A DNA stretch of 16,721 bases from NCBI GenBank assembly GCA_041591635.1, contig JBFHRO010000055.1, forward strand, positions 1 to 16,721, written 5' to 3'. Positions within the stretch are counted from its first letter, which is position 1; each line of letters opens with the position of its first letter. Below the pieces are notes generated by a model, which searched no databases, had not been told where the DNA came from, and saw only the letters and a list, made by a program, of their open reading frames with translations. Position numbers and translations under genes: made by a program. Below, piece after piece: positions 7,100-14,826 of the stretch. This DNA is from JACKOD01 sp041591635. GTDB lineage: Bacteria; Pseudomonadota; Gammaproteobacteria; Pseudomonadales; Oleiphilaceae.

Positions 7100-8587
7100 T
7101 CAAAGGTAGATCACCTTGGGGCGCTGCTGTTGTACTGACGGCATTGCCATGCCTACATCCGCGCCGATATAGGTCGGATCGGCAATCACATAAGTGTGGC
7201 CTTTAAGGGTGGCGGCCCAGTCGCCGGGCAGAGGGTCAAGCCTGACAGCGATGGCCACATGGCCCGGAAAGTCGAGCGCCACCACCGGCAGGCGCAGCAG
7301 GTCCCGAATCAGCCAGGCCAGCAGCACAGATCGGTCTTCGCAATCCGAATAAGGGTAGTGAAGGTTTTCTTCTACCGTAAGGTAATTCTCCTCGCCGAAC
7401 TGTTCTTCATCCCTGGCGTAGGGGAAGCTGTGTTGCACGAAGTGCAGCAGGAAGTTCACCGCATCGCGCTTTGGCAGATCGCGAATCTGTGGTGCCAGCC
7501 CGGCACGCAGGGATTCACGGGTGACAGAGGCTGGGGGCGCATCAAAGTAAGCGGCCAGATCCAGTTGAGGGTAGCTGGCCAAGGCACTGATCAGTCCCGC
7601 ATCAAGGTTTACCGAAAAGCCGTTCGTCAGTGCCTGATCGCCAGCCGCAAAGGCTCGGGTATGGAGCGTGCCGGTACTTTTGATGACGTTTTTCAGCTCC
7701 AGATTCAGGGGTGCATTGCGGTAAGCCGTATTCTCCGGGTAGCTGTAAAGGCGTCCCAGGTTTTGAGGCGTATCGGCATAGTAGGTCTTGCCGTTGAGCG
7801 TGAGAAAAGGTCGGCCGTACACGGTCTGGCGGGTACCAAAGAGCAGGTGGGTTTGCTGCGTGTCAAAGGCAATGCGCACATCCAGCCCTGCCTTGGTCAG
7901 CAAAAACCAGGCATAGGCGGCCTGTTCGTTGGGGTGGGCCAGTTGAATCCGGGCAATTTCCTGTGCCAGCTGAAGGCTGCCCCAGTCACCCAGCCCCAGC
8001 GCTTTTTGCTGCTGTTTAAATCCGGCCACCAGGGGTTCGTAGCGGGATTGGCTCAGAATTCGCCAGAATTCGGCCAGTTTCTTTTGATCCGGTGCCGAAA
8101 GTGCCGGCAGCGCCGGCGGCGTGGACCAGAAGCGTTTTATGCGGTGGCCGAAAAACAGCAGCCCGTCCTCGGTGCTCTGATTGCTCAGGCGCGGCGCAGT
8201 GGCCGTAGCGGTGGAAGCCGATGCGGGTGTCGCTATGCTTCGGTCGGTGCGCCTTTCAGAGGAAGTGTCGCGCGTGCTAATACTGTGCTTGGCGACCGGC
8301 GGGGTGGCCACCTTGGGCGTAGTGTCCCGTACATTGGCCTTGAACAGTTCGAACTCCTTCCATTGCTGTTCCAGGTAGCCCATAAAAGCCTGGTCGCGGG
8401 CGTCTTTGAATGCCTGGAAGGCTTGCTGCTGTTGCGCCTGCCACTGCTGCCAGTCGGTGTTTTGGGGGTTGGCGTAGGCACCGGTCAGCGGTACCAGCAT
8501 TGCAAACGCCAGCAAACAATAGACACGGATGCGGGCCGTGAAGCATGTGCTTTTGCTAAAGTAAGAACAGCGGTAGCGAAATAACAT
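7100..8587 (-). CDS. Secreted transglutaminase-like cysteine peptidase
   Basis: The 495-residue exported protein starts with a signal peptide (hydrophobic core about 22-37, cleavage likely after GAYA at 39). Residues 46-82 are a Gln-rich helix with aromatic pairs at 46/49, 57/60, 68/71 and 79/82, an exact 11-residue period. A Ser/Thr/Ala-rich linker follows, then a middle domain of unknown type. The C-terminal transglutaminase or papain-like fold has a complete catalytic set: Cys416 in YSDCEDRS, His443 in PGHVAIAV and Asp470 in IADPTY. The likely activity is hydrolysis or transfer at peptide or isopeptide bonds; the substrate is unknown. The frame is open to 8731, but the ATG at 8587 places the signal peptide best, although its ribosome-binding site is weak. 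It is the first gene of the minus-strand envelope block. Confidence 0.82.
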   Translation of the reverse strand: MLFRYRCSYFSKSTCFTARIRVYCLLAFAMLVPLTGAYANPQNTDWQQWQAQQQQAFQAFKDARDQAFMGYLEQQWKEFELFKANVRDTTPKVATPPVAKHSISTRDTSSERRTDRSIATPASASTATATAPRLSNQSTEDGLLFFGHRIKRFWSTPPALPALSAPDQKKLAEFWRILSQSRYEPLVAGFKQQQKALGLGDWGSLQLAQEIARIQLAHPNEQAAYAWFLLTKAGLDVRIAFDTQQTHLLFGTRQTVYGRPFLTLNGKTYYADTPQNLGRLYSYPENTAYRNAPLNLELKNVIKSTGTLHTRAFAAGDQALTNGFSVNLDAGLISALASYPQLDLAAYFDAPPASVTRESLRAGLAPQIRDLPKRDAVNFLLHFVQHSFPYARDEEQFGEENYLTVEENLHYPYSDCEDRSVLLAWLIRDLLRLPVVALDFPGHVAIAVRLDPLPGDWAATLKGHTYVIADPTYIGADVGMAMPSVQQQRPKVIYL

Positions 8588-8600
8588 AGGTCGTGAGCCT

Positions 8601-8628
8601 GTAGCGGTGACAATGTAGCGGTGACAAT
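8601..8628. repeat. Two tandem copies of a 14-bp sequence
   Basis: GTAGCGGTGACAAT occurs twice in perfect tandem in the 194-bp divergent intergenic region, 14 bases upstream of the chosen start of the transglutaminase-like gene. On the minus strand each copy reads ATTGTCACCGCTAC. It could be a paired regulator site, a recent slip duplication, or part of a leader. No convincing promoter for either divergent gene is visible in the rest of this region (8588-8781). Confidence 0.6.
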
Positions 8629-8781
8629 AGCCTGGTTTGTTAGATGGCCCGAGCCGGTGTTTTGGCATAGAATCCTTCGACTTTGCAGCTCGCCGGCAGG
8701 GGATAGAATCTGTCTCGATCCGCAAAAACAATGAGTTTGGCTTGGCAAACGGGGTTTAACACTACCGAATAGGATTTCAGG

Positions 8782-9732
8782 ATGGAAGAAAAACTTACGC
8801 ATCTGGATGACAAACTGAGCCGGATTGAAAAGAAGCTGGAACACATGGAGCGCATCTCCAGCAAAATGGATGAGCTGTCGTCGGATGTCGACGAAATCAC
8901 GTCCGATGTCGATGATATGTCCAAGGATATGACTGAAATATCCCGTGATATTGACGAGCAGGCCCGTCACGCCTCCGTTACGGCGCGGATGATCGCCAAC
9001 CCGCTTTCTCTGGGTTACGAAAAAAGCAAAACGGTTTTTTTCGGTGTGCTGGCCGTCACCATTGCGCTGGGGGAGTATTCTGAAGCCGTTGCCTTGATCG
9101 GCGATGGCGTTAATGCCTTGCGCAGCGCCTTTACGCACGATGTGGAGTATGAATTGCTGGACAAGATCCATGTCGGCAATACCCAGCCATATATCGAAGG
9201 GCTGTTGGGGCATCCGCAGGTTTCAAAGGCGGTTGGCGACGACCTTACGGCAAATTACTTCTATCATGACAAGTTTTTGCTGACCGCGTTTTTTCGCGAC
9301 GCCCGCGTGGTTGCCTACAGTGTTTTACCCTTGATTGAAGGTTTTGAGCCTGCACTGAGTTCAACCAGTACCCGTTTGCATCTGGGGCAGTTTTCCTATG
9401 CAGACTATCCTGCCAATGCCACCGCGTACATGCTGGATCATTCCAAAACGGTCAGCTACTACCTGGAGAATCTGGAATCCGGACGGGCGGGGCTGTTTGT
9501 CAATCAATACCTGGGCAACGTCGTCTATGGTTCCGGGGCGCACCCGGATCTGGTGGGGACCTTCTACGATCTGGAAGTGCGGGGCGAGGAGGCCAAAGCC
9601 GTTGAATCGCAGGAGTTATTGCGCCAGTCTGCCAAGCCGAACTTTTACGGCCAGGGCGAGGTCGGAGTGGAGTTTGTCGAGAAAAGCCTGCTGACCGAGG
9701 CTGAGTTTCGTCAGTATTTTGGGAAAAAATAG
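8782..9732 (+). CDS. Coiled-coil membrane protein with ETEC_3214-like C-terminal domain
   Basis: The N-terminal 65 or so residues of this 316-residue protein are a charged coiled coil. They include clear heptad repeats in series (SSDVDEI, TSDVDDM, SKDMTEI, SRDIDEQ, about 33-60). A moderately hydrophobic segment follows at about 84-110 (KTVFFGVLAVTIALG and beyond), probably one membrane span. The soluble C terminus has the pattern YIEGLLGHPQ, then an aromatic YFYHDKFLLTAFF strand and VVAYSVL. From memory this resembles the ETEC_3214 domain, whose function is unknown. The ATG has AGGA 7 bases upstream. It is the first of three plus-strand genes, diverges from the transglutaminase-like gene, and is 59 bp from the c-di-GMP protein. 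It could be an anchor or scaffold; that is inference. Confidence 0.6.
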   Translation: MEEKLTHLDDKLSRIEKKLEHMERISSKMDELSSDVDEITSDVDDMSKDMTEISRDIDEQARHASVTARMIANPLSLGYEKSKTVFFGVLAVTIALGEYSEAVALIGDGVNALRSAFTHDVEYELLDKIHVGNTQPYIEGLLGHPQVSKAVGDDLTANYFYHDKFLLTAFFRDARVVAYSVLPLIEGFEPALSSTSTRLHLGQFSYADYPANATAYMLDHSKTVSYYLENLESGRAGLFVNQYLGNVVYGSGAHPDLVGTFYDLEVRGEEAKAVESQELLRQSAKPNFYGQGEVGVEFVEKSLLTEAEFRQYFGKK

Positions 9733-9736
9733 CTCG

Positions 9737-9757
9737 CGGAGGTTGTGTCGGCCTCCG
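9737..9757. other. Short hairpin between the coiled-coil gene and the c-di-GMP gene
   Basis: CGGAGG and CCTCCG pair across a 9-base loop just after the stop codon of the coiled-coil gene. Flanking bases allow a slight extension with a bulge. No U-rich run follows on the plus strand, so a strong terminator is unlikely; partial attenuation within the operon is possible. Confidence 0.3.
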
Positions 9758-9791
9758 TCGCGGAATGTTCTGACCAAAGAAGGAGTTTGTT

Positions 9792-12700
9792 TTGGAACGC
9801 AGAGGATTTGAGCGCGTTATTTTTGTTCATCGGGCCGAGATGGTATTTGCCAATCGCAGTTGGGATTGCCTGATCCGGGATTTTTGTCCCGGTGGCGTGC
9901 TGATCGAGTTTGATCCCGCCAGAACGCCGCCACTTAAAGGCGAAATCGCCTTTATGTCGGGCGACAACGTGACTATCAATATGACCTGTCAGTGGCGAGG
10001 CAAGGAAGTCCTGATCGAGTTTACCGGCGAGGCCCGCCATCGGGTGACCGATGCGGTGGGAATACGGTTTCTTGACATCAGCGACAAGGCGCTGACGGTT
10101 TTGAAAACCAAATCAGGTTATCTGCGCCTCGAAACTGAAAGCCAGCGTCAGCGTGAAAAACGCCAGCCGGAGGCGGCGCCACAAGATCCCGAATTACAGG
10201 CGCGCGCCAAAAAACTCCTCGAACTCTATCAGCGGCTGGTGCTGGAGCGTTTGCCGCTGGCACTTGAGCGCAGCATCAAGGACGTCAATGCGCGTCTGAT
10301 GGATTCGGCAAGTGAGTCGCGTGACAGCTGGTTAAGGGCAGACTTTGCATTGAGTCAGCAAATGCTGGAGCGACGTAGCCACTGGATCAGTGAACAGGTA
10401 TGTCGTGCGGCCATGCACTGTCTGCGGGGTGCCTCCAAAGCCAGTCCGGGTGCAGACAAGGAGCAAACGCTTGAGAACCGGTCGGTGGAAACCCTCTCGG
10501 TGGTGGAGAAAAATGATTTTGAAGACTGGCTGGCCATGCAGATGGCAATTCGCCTGATTGAGAACTCGCTGGGACTTGATCTTGACCGTTTGTGCCAGGT
10601 GCTCGATCAGTTGCAGCCTGGAAAACACGACCCGGGTTCTCTCGCGGTTGGCCCAGCGCTGATTCTCAAGGCGTTACAACGTTGCCTCAGTCATGAGCAA
10701 TTGCCGGCTATTGCCTACCCGGTGGTTTTCAAAATGGCTGGCAAGCGTCTGAACACCGAGCTGCGTGATCTCTATGCGGTGATGCTGTCTCTGGCAGAAC
10801 GCCACGGCTTCCACTCGGAAGAAAAAGCCCAGGCCAGTGTGCTGGCATACCAGCCAAGCATTCGGGTGAAGTCCGCTGCAAGTCGCACGGCGGCTTCCCG
10901 GCCAACCCAAAAGCCTGTGCGGCGCCCACAGGGGCAGGGCACCGCCGGGGCTGACGCTGGTGGTGCGATCAGTACAGGGAAAATCCCCCCCCCGGCCTCC
11001 AGAAATAATGCACCTGCCCGGCAAACCTCACTCACTTCTGACTATCCGGGTTCCGATGAGCATACATACAAGACCCTGCAGTCCCTGATTCGCCTGAAAG
11101 CGGCGGTGGCGGGAGGCAAACCCCTCGTTGACACCACAGAGACAGTCGGAGAGAAGGACCAGGATGCTGCGCAGGCGTTTGGTCGGGAAGATCTTGTCGC
11201 CGCGATCGAACGATTGCAAGTATCGGGAGTAGCGAGTCGGGCGACCTCCATCAAGGATTCATTGATCCAGCAGTTGTGCGGTGACGGGCGGCAAGGGCGC
11301 TTGCTGGAGAAAGACAACGAACTGCTGGAAATCACCGACAAGTTGTTTGAGACCATTCTCAATCAGCTCAACGTGAATGACGTTGTCAAAAAGTGGCTGC
11401 AAAAGCTGAAATTGCCGATTCTGAAAGTGGTGCTTCTGGATGACACCTTCTTCTCCAACCAGAACCACGTGGCGCGCCAGGTCATTAATCATCTCGCCCG
11501 CCTGGGGGCAGTGCGCCGCAGCACCAACACCAGTCTGGATGCCTCGCTGGACGAGTTTGCCAATCGTATTGCCGCCGAATACCGGGGTGATCCGCACCTG
11601 TTTGAAGAAATACTCCACGAGCTGCGGATTTTAATTGACCGTCAGGAAAAGGCCTTTGAGCGCAATGCCGAGCGTATCGCCCGCGCCCACGAAGGGCAGC
11701 AAAAACTGGCACGGGCAAAAGAGCGTGTGCGTCAGGAACTTAACGACCGGTTTGCCGGCCTGAGTGTGCCCAAGGCGCTTTTGGCATTGCTTGCCGAGGG
11801 CGGCTGGCGCCAGTTCATGATTGTTTCCTTGTTGCGCGAAGGCGACAAAAGCCAGGTCTGGAAGGAGTCCCTGGCCGCTATCGATCAGCTGCTGATCTGG
11901 CTCAGTACCGGGTATGGCGAAGACTGCCTGCTGGGTGAGAACATCGAACGTGAACTTGAAGGGCCTACCTTGCTGGCCAGTATTGACAGGGAATTGATGG
12001 CCTTTGGGCAAACCGGCCACAAGCCGATTCTCGACAAATTGCGCACCTGTTTGCTTCAGGGGAAAAAGCCGGCTACCGAATTTGTCGAAGCCTATGACTG
12101 GACCGACAAGGTGGAAGGCGAATCGCGCCACCTGACCAGACCCAATGACGCGAGTGTGCGTGGCGCTACCCGTTGGCACCGGCGTGCCCGCCAAATGACT
12201 ATTGGTGACTGGGTTGAAATCGACGGTGAGGGACAAAAACAGCGCCTGCGTCTGGCCTGGACCGGTACCGAAAGCTTTCGTTTTGTCTACGTTGACAGCC
12301 ATGGGCTCAAGGATATCGATATCAGCCTTGACGATATTGCCCGGCAGATGGAGTCGGGCGAGCTGACGGTACTGGAGCAGCAGGAGGTCCCACTGGTGGA
12401 TCAGGGGCTGCACCAGATGGTGCAGTCGGTATACGAGGATCTGGCCAGCCAGGCAAGTTGCGACCCATTGACAGGGTTGCTCAATCGCCAGGCATTCGAA
12501 CGCAGCCTGGATCGAGCGGTAGCCGAGGCGCTGGCGCATCACCGGTCCTTTGTACTCTGCTATATCGATATCGATCAGTTCAAAGTGCTCAACAACACTT
12601 ATGGCCACGTTGCCGGCGATGCCTTGCTCAAGCAGATCGCCCGGGTGATTCGCCAAAGTTCACCTGCCCAGGTGATCTGTGGTCGTCTGGGTGGCAACGA

Positions 12701-13736
12701 GTTTGGCATGATTTTCTATCAGGCCACGGTCGATGAAGCGACCCTGAACGCCAACCAGCTGCGCAACCAGGTTCAGGCTCAGCCTTTTGCGTGGCAAGAA
12801 AATGATATTCAGGTAACGGTCAGTATTGGCTTGGCGCAGGTCGACACGGCGACCGATACCCACGACTCTGTCATGCGCAAAGCCAATGCGGCCTGCGCGC
12901 TTGCCAAACAGTACGGTCGTAACCGGGTGCTGGTTTATACCGAGCAAGACCGGGATCAGGCACGGCATGAAGAAATGGTTGCCTGGGTGCGGCGAATGGA
13001 CCGCTCACTGGAAGATTTTCTGTTAATCCGTGCGCAGGAAATACGTGCCATTGATGCTTCTGCGAACAAATTGCCGCATTATGAGATTCTGATTGGTGTG
13101 CGTGACGAGTCGGGGAACATCCTTTCTCCCGTCGCCTTTATTGAGGCGGCCGAGCACTTTGGGCGAATGCCGAAAGTGGATCGTTATGTGGTACACAGCG
13201 TGCTGCGCTGGCTGGATGAGAATCCAGAGATGGTGGCGAAAATCGATGGCCTGTCGATCAATTTGTCGGGTACCTCTATGAATGACGAGAGTTTCCTCAG
13301 CTTTGTGCTGGGTGAGCTTGCGTCCTGTTCGGCGCCCAAAGACAAGATCTGTTTCGAGATCACAGAAACGGCCGCAGTGACCAGCCTTGCTGACGCCAGT
13401 GATTTTATGCGGCAAATCAAACGCATCGGCTGCAAGTTTTCATTGGATGATTTCGGTACCGGATTGAGTTCGTATGCCTATATACAGAAACTGCCGATTG
13501 ACTACATCAAGATCGACGGCGTGTTTGTAAAGAACATTTTGAACAACCACAAGGATCAGGCGTTGGTACGGTCAATCAGCGAACTGGCCCATTTTATGGG
13601 GTTGGAGACCATTGCCGAGTTTGTCGAAAACGGTGACATTCTCGCGATGCTGGCCAGCCTGGGTGTGGATTATGTACAAGGCTATGGAATTCACAAGCCC
13701 GTACCCCTGGTGGTGCTGGCCGAAAACCTGGCCTGA
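9792..13736 (+). CDS. PilZ-DUF1631-GGDEF-EAL cyclic-di-GMP protein
   Basis: This 1314-residue cytoplasmic multidomain protein starts at TTG (9792), with AGGAG 6 bases upstream. Residues 1-110 form a PilZ c-di-GMP-binding domain with RxxxR (R4, R8) and a D-x-S-x-x-G site where Ser is Cys (D30-G35). DUF1631 spans about 130-870, broken by a Pro/Ser/Ala-rich linker near 355-430. The GGDEF domain (about 885-1055) has GGNEF at 967-971 in place of GGDEF. The Asp-to-Asn change should weaken or abolish cyclase activity. The EAL domain (about 1065-1314) has EIL for EAL (E1098), but keeps N1157, E1189 and E1192, DDFG (D1219-D1220), K1240, E1276 and QGYGI. It is therefore probably an active phosphodiesterase or c-di-GMP sensor. 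It lies between the coiled-coil protein and the TPR-like gene. Confidence 0.88.
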   Translation: MERRGFERVIFVHRAEMVFANRSWDCLIRDFCPGGVLIEFDPARTPPLKGEIAFMSGDNVTINMTCQWRGKEVLIEFTGEARHRVTDAVGIRFLDISDKALTVLKTKSGYLRLETESQRQREKRQPEAAPQDPELQARAKKLLELYQRLVLERLPLALERSIKDVNARLMDSASESRDSWLRADFALSQQMLERRSHWISEQVCRAAMHCLRGASKASPGADKEQTLENRSVETLSVVEKNDFEDWLAMQMAIRLIENSLGLDLDRLCQVLDQLQPGKHDPGSLAVGPALILKALQRCLSHEQLPAIAYPVVFKMAGKRLNTELRDLYAVMLSLAERHGFHSEEKAQASVLAYQPSIRVKSAASRTAASRPTQKPVRRPQGQGTAGADAGGAISTGKIPPPASRNNAPARQTSLTSDYPGSDEHTYKTLQSLIRLKAAVAGGKPLVDTTETVGEKDQDAAQAFGREDLVAAIERLQVSGVASRATSIKDSLIQQLCGDGRQGRLLEKDNELLEITDKLFETILNQLNVNDVVKKWLQKLKLPILKVVLLDDTFFSNQNHVARQVINHLARLGAVRRSTNTSLDASLDEFANRIAAEYRGDPHLFEEILHELRILIDRQEKAFERNAERIARAHEGQQKLARAKERVRQELNDRFAGLSVPKALLALLAEGGWRQFMIVSLLREGDKSQVWKESLAAIDQLLIWLSTGYGEDCLLGENIERELEGPTLLASIDRELMAFGQTGHKPILDKLRTCLLQGKKPATEFVEAYDWTDKVEGESRHLTRPNDASVRGATRWHRRARQMTIGDWVEIDGEGQKQRLRLAWTGTESFRFVYVDSHGLKDIDISLDDIARQMESGELTVLEQQEVPLVDQGLHQMVQSVYEDLASQASCDPLTGLLNRQAFERSLDRAVAEALAHHRSFVLCYIDIDQFKVLNNTYGHVAGDALLKQIARVIRQSSPAQVICGRLGGNEFGMIFYQATVDEATLNANQLRNQVQAQPFAWQENDIQVTVSIGLAQVDTATDTHDSVMRKANAACALAKQYGRNRVLVYTEQDRDQARHEEMVAWVRRMDRSLEDFLLIRAQEIRAIDASANKLPHYEILIGVRDESGNILSPVAFIEAAEHFGRMPKVDRYVVHSVLRWLDENPEMVAKIDGLSINLSGTSMNDESFLSFVLGELASCSAPKDKICFEITETAAVTSLADASDFMRQIKRIGCKFSLDDFGTGLSSYAYIQKLPIDYIKIDGVFVKNILNNHKDQALVRSISELAHFMGLETIAEFVENGDILAMLASLGVDYVQGYGIHKPVPLVVLAENLA
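10985..10993 (+). repeat. Homopolymeric C9 tract within the c-di-GMP gene
   Basis: Nine consecutive cytosines lie in frame in the disordered linker of the PilZ-DUF1631-GGDEF-EAL gene, at about residues 398-401. A slip by one base would stop translation before the GGDEF and EAL domains. Such tracts act as phase-variation sites in some bacteria, but one tract alone is not proof. Confidence 0.7.
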
Positions 13737-13907
13737 CGATTGTTTCGCGTGTGCTTGCACAGCTTGGCAAGCCTCTTCTATGCTGAAGGCGGTATGCGCT
13801 CAATATAGATGGGGCTTGAGTGCGATGGACGGCTTGTTGTAACGAAAAGGCGAGTTCCTTGAGGCGCGCGGTGTTTTTCAATGATTCGGCAGAGACTGGT
13901 TTAAGAC

Positions 13908-14774
13908 ATGAATCCAATTCCAATGGTCCGTTTATTTTTTACCGCTAAAAGACGCCACTACCTTGCAGGGGTGCTGTTAAGCGGTGTGTTATCGGTTAAT
14001 GCAGCGCATGCGGCACTGCCGCCGGAGCATGAGGCCAATCGCCTGCTGCTTTCGGTGGAGCAGCTGGTTACGGCGGCCCAATGGGAGCAGGCGACCGAGT
14101 ACCTGGATCGGCTCGTTGCGCTCGAAACGGCCCTGCCTCCGGTGTTTGATTACTATCGTGGTCGCGTGCATCTTGAGCTGGGCGAGCCAGCCAAGGCTCA
14201 GCAGTCGCTGGAGAGCTATGTCGTCAAGGCCGGTGTTCAGGGTCAGTACTACAAAGAAGCACTCAAAATGATCACCGATGCCGAAACCCGAGTGGCAAAT
14301 CAGTCCGCCGCCTCGGCCGTGACGGTCGATCAGTTGGCCAAAGCTTTTGCCATTGAGTCGGCAGATGATTACGTGGCCTCGTTGCAGAAACTGTTTCTTG
14401 TCAATGATCCCAAACAGGCATTGCTGATGCGGATCAACAGCATTCTGGCCGCAAACACCTACCAGGGCACCCGTATTCGCCAAAAGGAGCAGACCTTGGG
14501 GGCCGAGTATAAACTTGCCGTTGACGGTGGCGACCTGGTGATACAGGAAAAAATCTACGATCCGAAAAAGGCGCCCGAAATCAAGTCGACCAAACTACGG
14601 GTACACGGAGTGGATTCCTACCTGCGTTACGGTTGCGATTATGACCGCTATATGTGTTGGGTCTATCATCCCGTGCAGCAATATGATCGCTGGTTGCTTC
14701 TGGATCGGGTTGAGCCGGAAGCACAGGAGCTGGCCGATGCCCTCGGTCGCCTGATTCGCCTGATGCAAGGCTAG
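13908..14774 (+). CDS. Secreted TPR-like protein of unknown function
   Basis: This 288-residue predicted periplasmic protein has a signal peptide: basic RR, a hydrophobic core about 19-32 and likely cleavage after NAAHA at 35. Residues about 41-115 have a tetratricopeptide-like helical pattern (EQATEYLDRLVALE, then YYRGRVHLELGEPAKAQQSLESYV). The C-terminal half, from about 180, includes a mixed domain with two cysteines near a YGCDYDRYMCW motif, which I do not recognise. The start could also be the ATG at 13923; the upstream ribosome-binding site is weak for both. It lies 171 bp after the c-di-GMP gene. That gap has no ORF, terminator or convincing promoter that I can support, so co-transcription is possible. 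Its function is unknown. Confidence 0.65.
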   Translation: MNPIPMVRLFFTAKRRHYLAGVLLSGVLSVNAAHAALPPEHEANRLLLSVEQLVTAAQWEQATEYLDRLVALETALPPVFDYYRGRVHLELGEPAKAQQSLESYVVKAGVQGQYYKEALKMITDAETRVANQSAASAVTVDQLAKAFAIESADDYVASLQKLFLVNDPKQALLMRINSILAANTYQGTRIRQKEQTLGAEYKLAVDGGDLVIQEKIYDPKKAPEIKSTKLRVHGVDSYLRYGCDYDRYMCWVYHPVQQYDRWLLLDRVEPEAQELADALGRLIRLMQG

Positions 14775-14785
14775 CGCTGTAGTGG

Positions 14786-14799
14786 CTGACATCAGTCAA
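14786..14799 (+). promoter_or_regulatory. FNR/DNR-type binding site upstream of nirQ
   Basis: CTGAC-ATCA-GTCAA matches the FNR/ANR/DNR consensus TTGAY-N4-RTCAA at all but the first base. Its centre (14792.5) is about 41.5 bases upstream of the start predicted from the TAAGAT -10 hexamer (14821-14826). That is the class II activation spacing for this regulator family. A second inverted repeat, GTCAC-C-GTGAC (14806-14816), lies between the box and the -10. Confidence 0.65.
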
Positions 14800-14820
14800 A
14801 ACATCGTCACCGTGACAGGT

Positions 14821-14826
14821 TAAGAT
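14821..14826 (+). promoter_or_regulatory. Predicted -10 element of the nirQ promoter
   Basis: TAAGAT matches TATAAT at 4 of 6 positions. No -35 hexamer is apparent, as expected for an FNR-family-activated promoter. The predicted start near 14834 is about 26 bases before the nirQ ATG. Confidence 0.45.

Noticed and set aside
7196..8584. Long plus-strand open frame (462 codons) opposite the transglutaminase-like gene
   Set aside because: It is antisense to a gene with a signal peptide and an intact Cys/His/Asp set. Its translation is low in recognisable motifs and it has no support as a gene; GC-rich coding strands often produce such shadows.
8588..8731. N-terminal extension of the transglutaminase-like protein
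   Set aside because: It would place about 50 polar residues before the signal peptide and includes the tandem 14-bp repeats, which look regulatory.
8485..9213. Minus-strand open frame (242 codons) spanning the divergent intergenic region
   Set aside because: It overlaps the starts of two better-supported genes, and its translation lacks a signal or family motif.
11631..12656. Long minus-strand open frame (341 codons) inside the c-di-GMP gene
   Set aside because: It lies opposite the well-supported DUF1631 and GGDEF regions and shows no family motif or ribosome-binding site that I can support.
13740..13907. Possible promoter or terminator before the TPR-like gene
   Set aside because: Only weak hexamers (for example TTGAGT with TGTAAC at 16 bases) and tiny palindromes are present; none is convincing.
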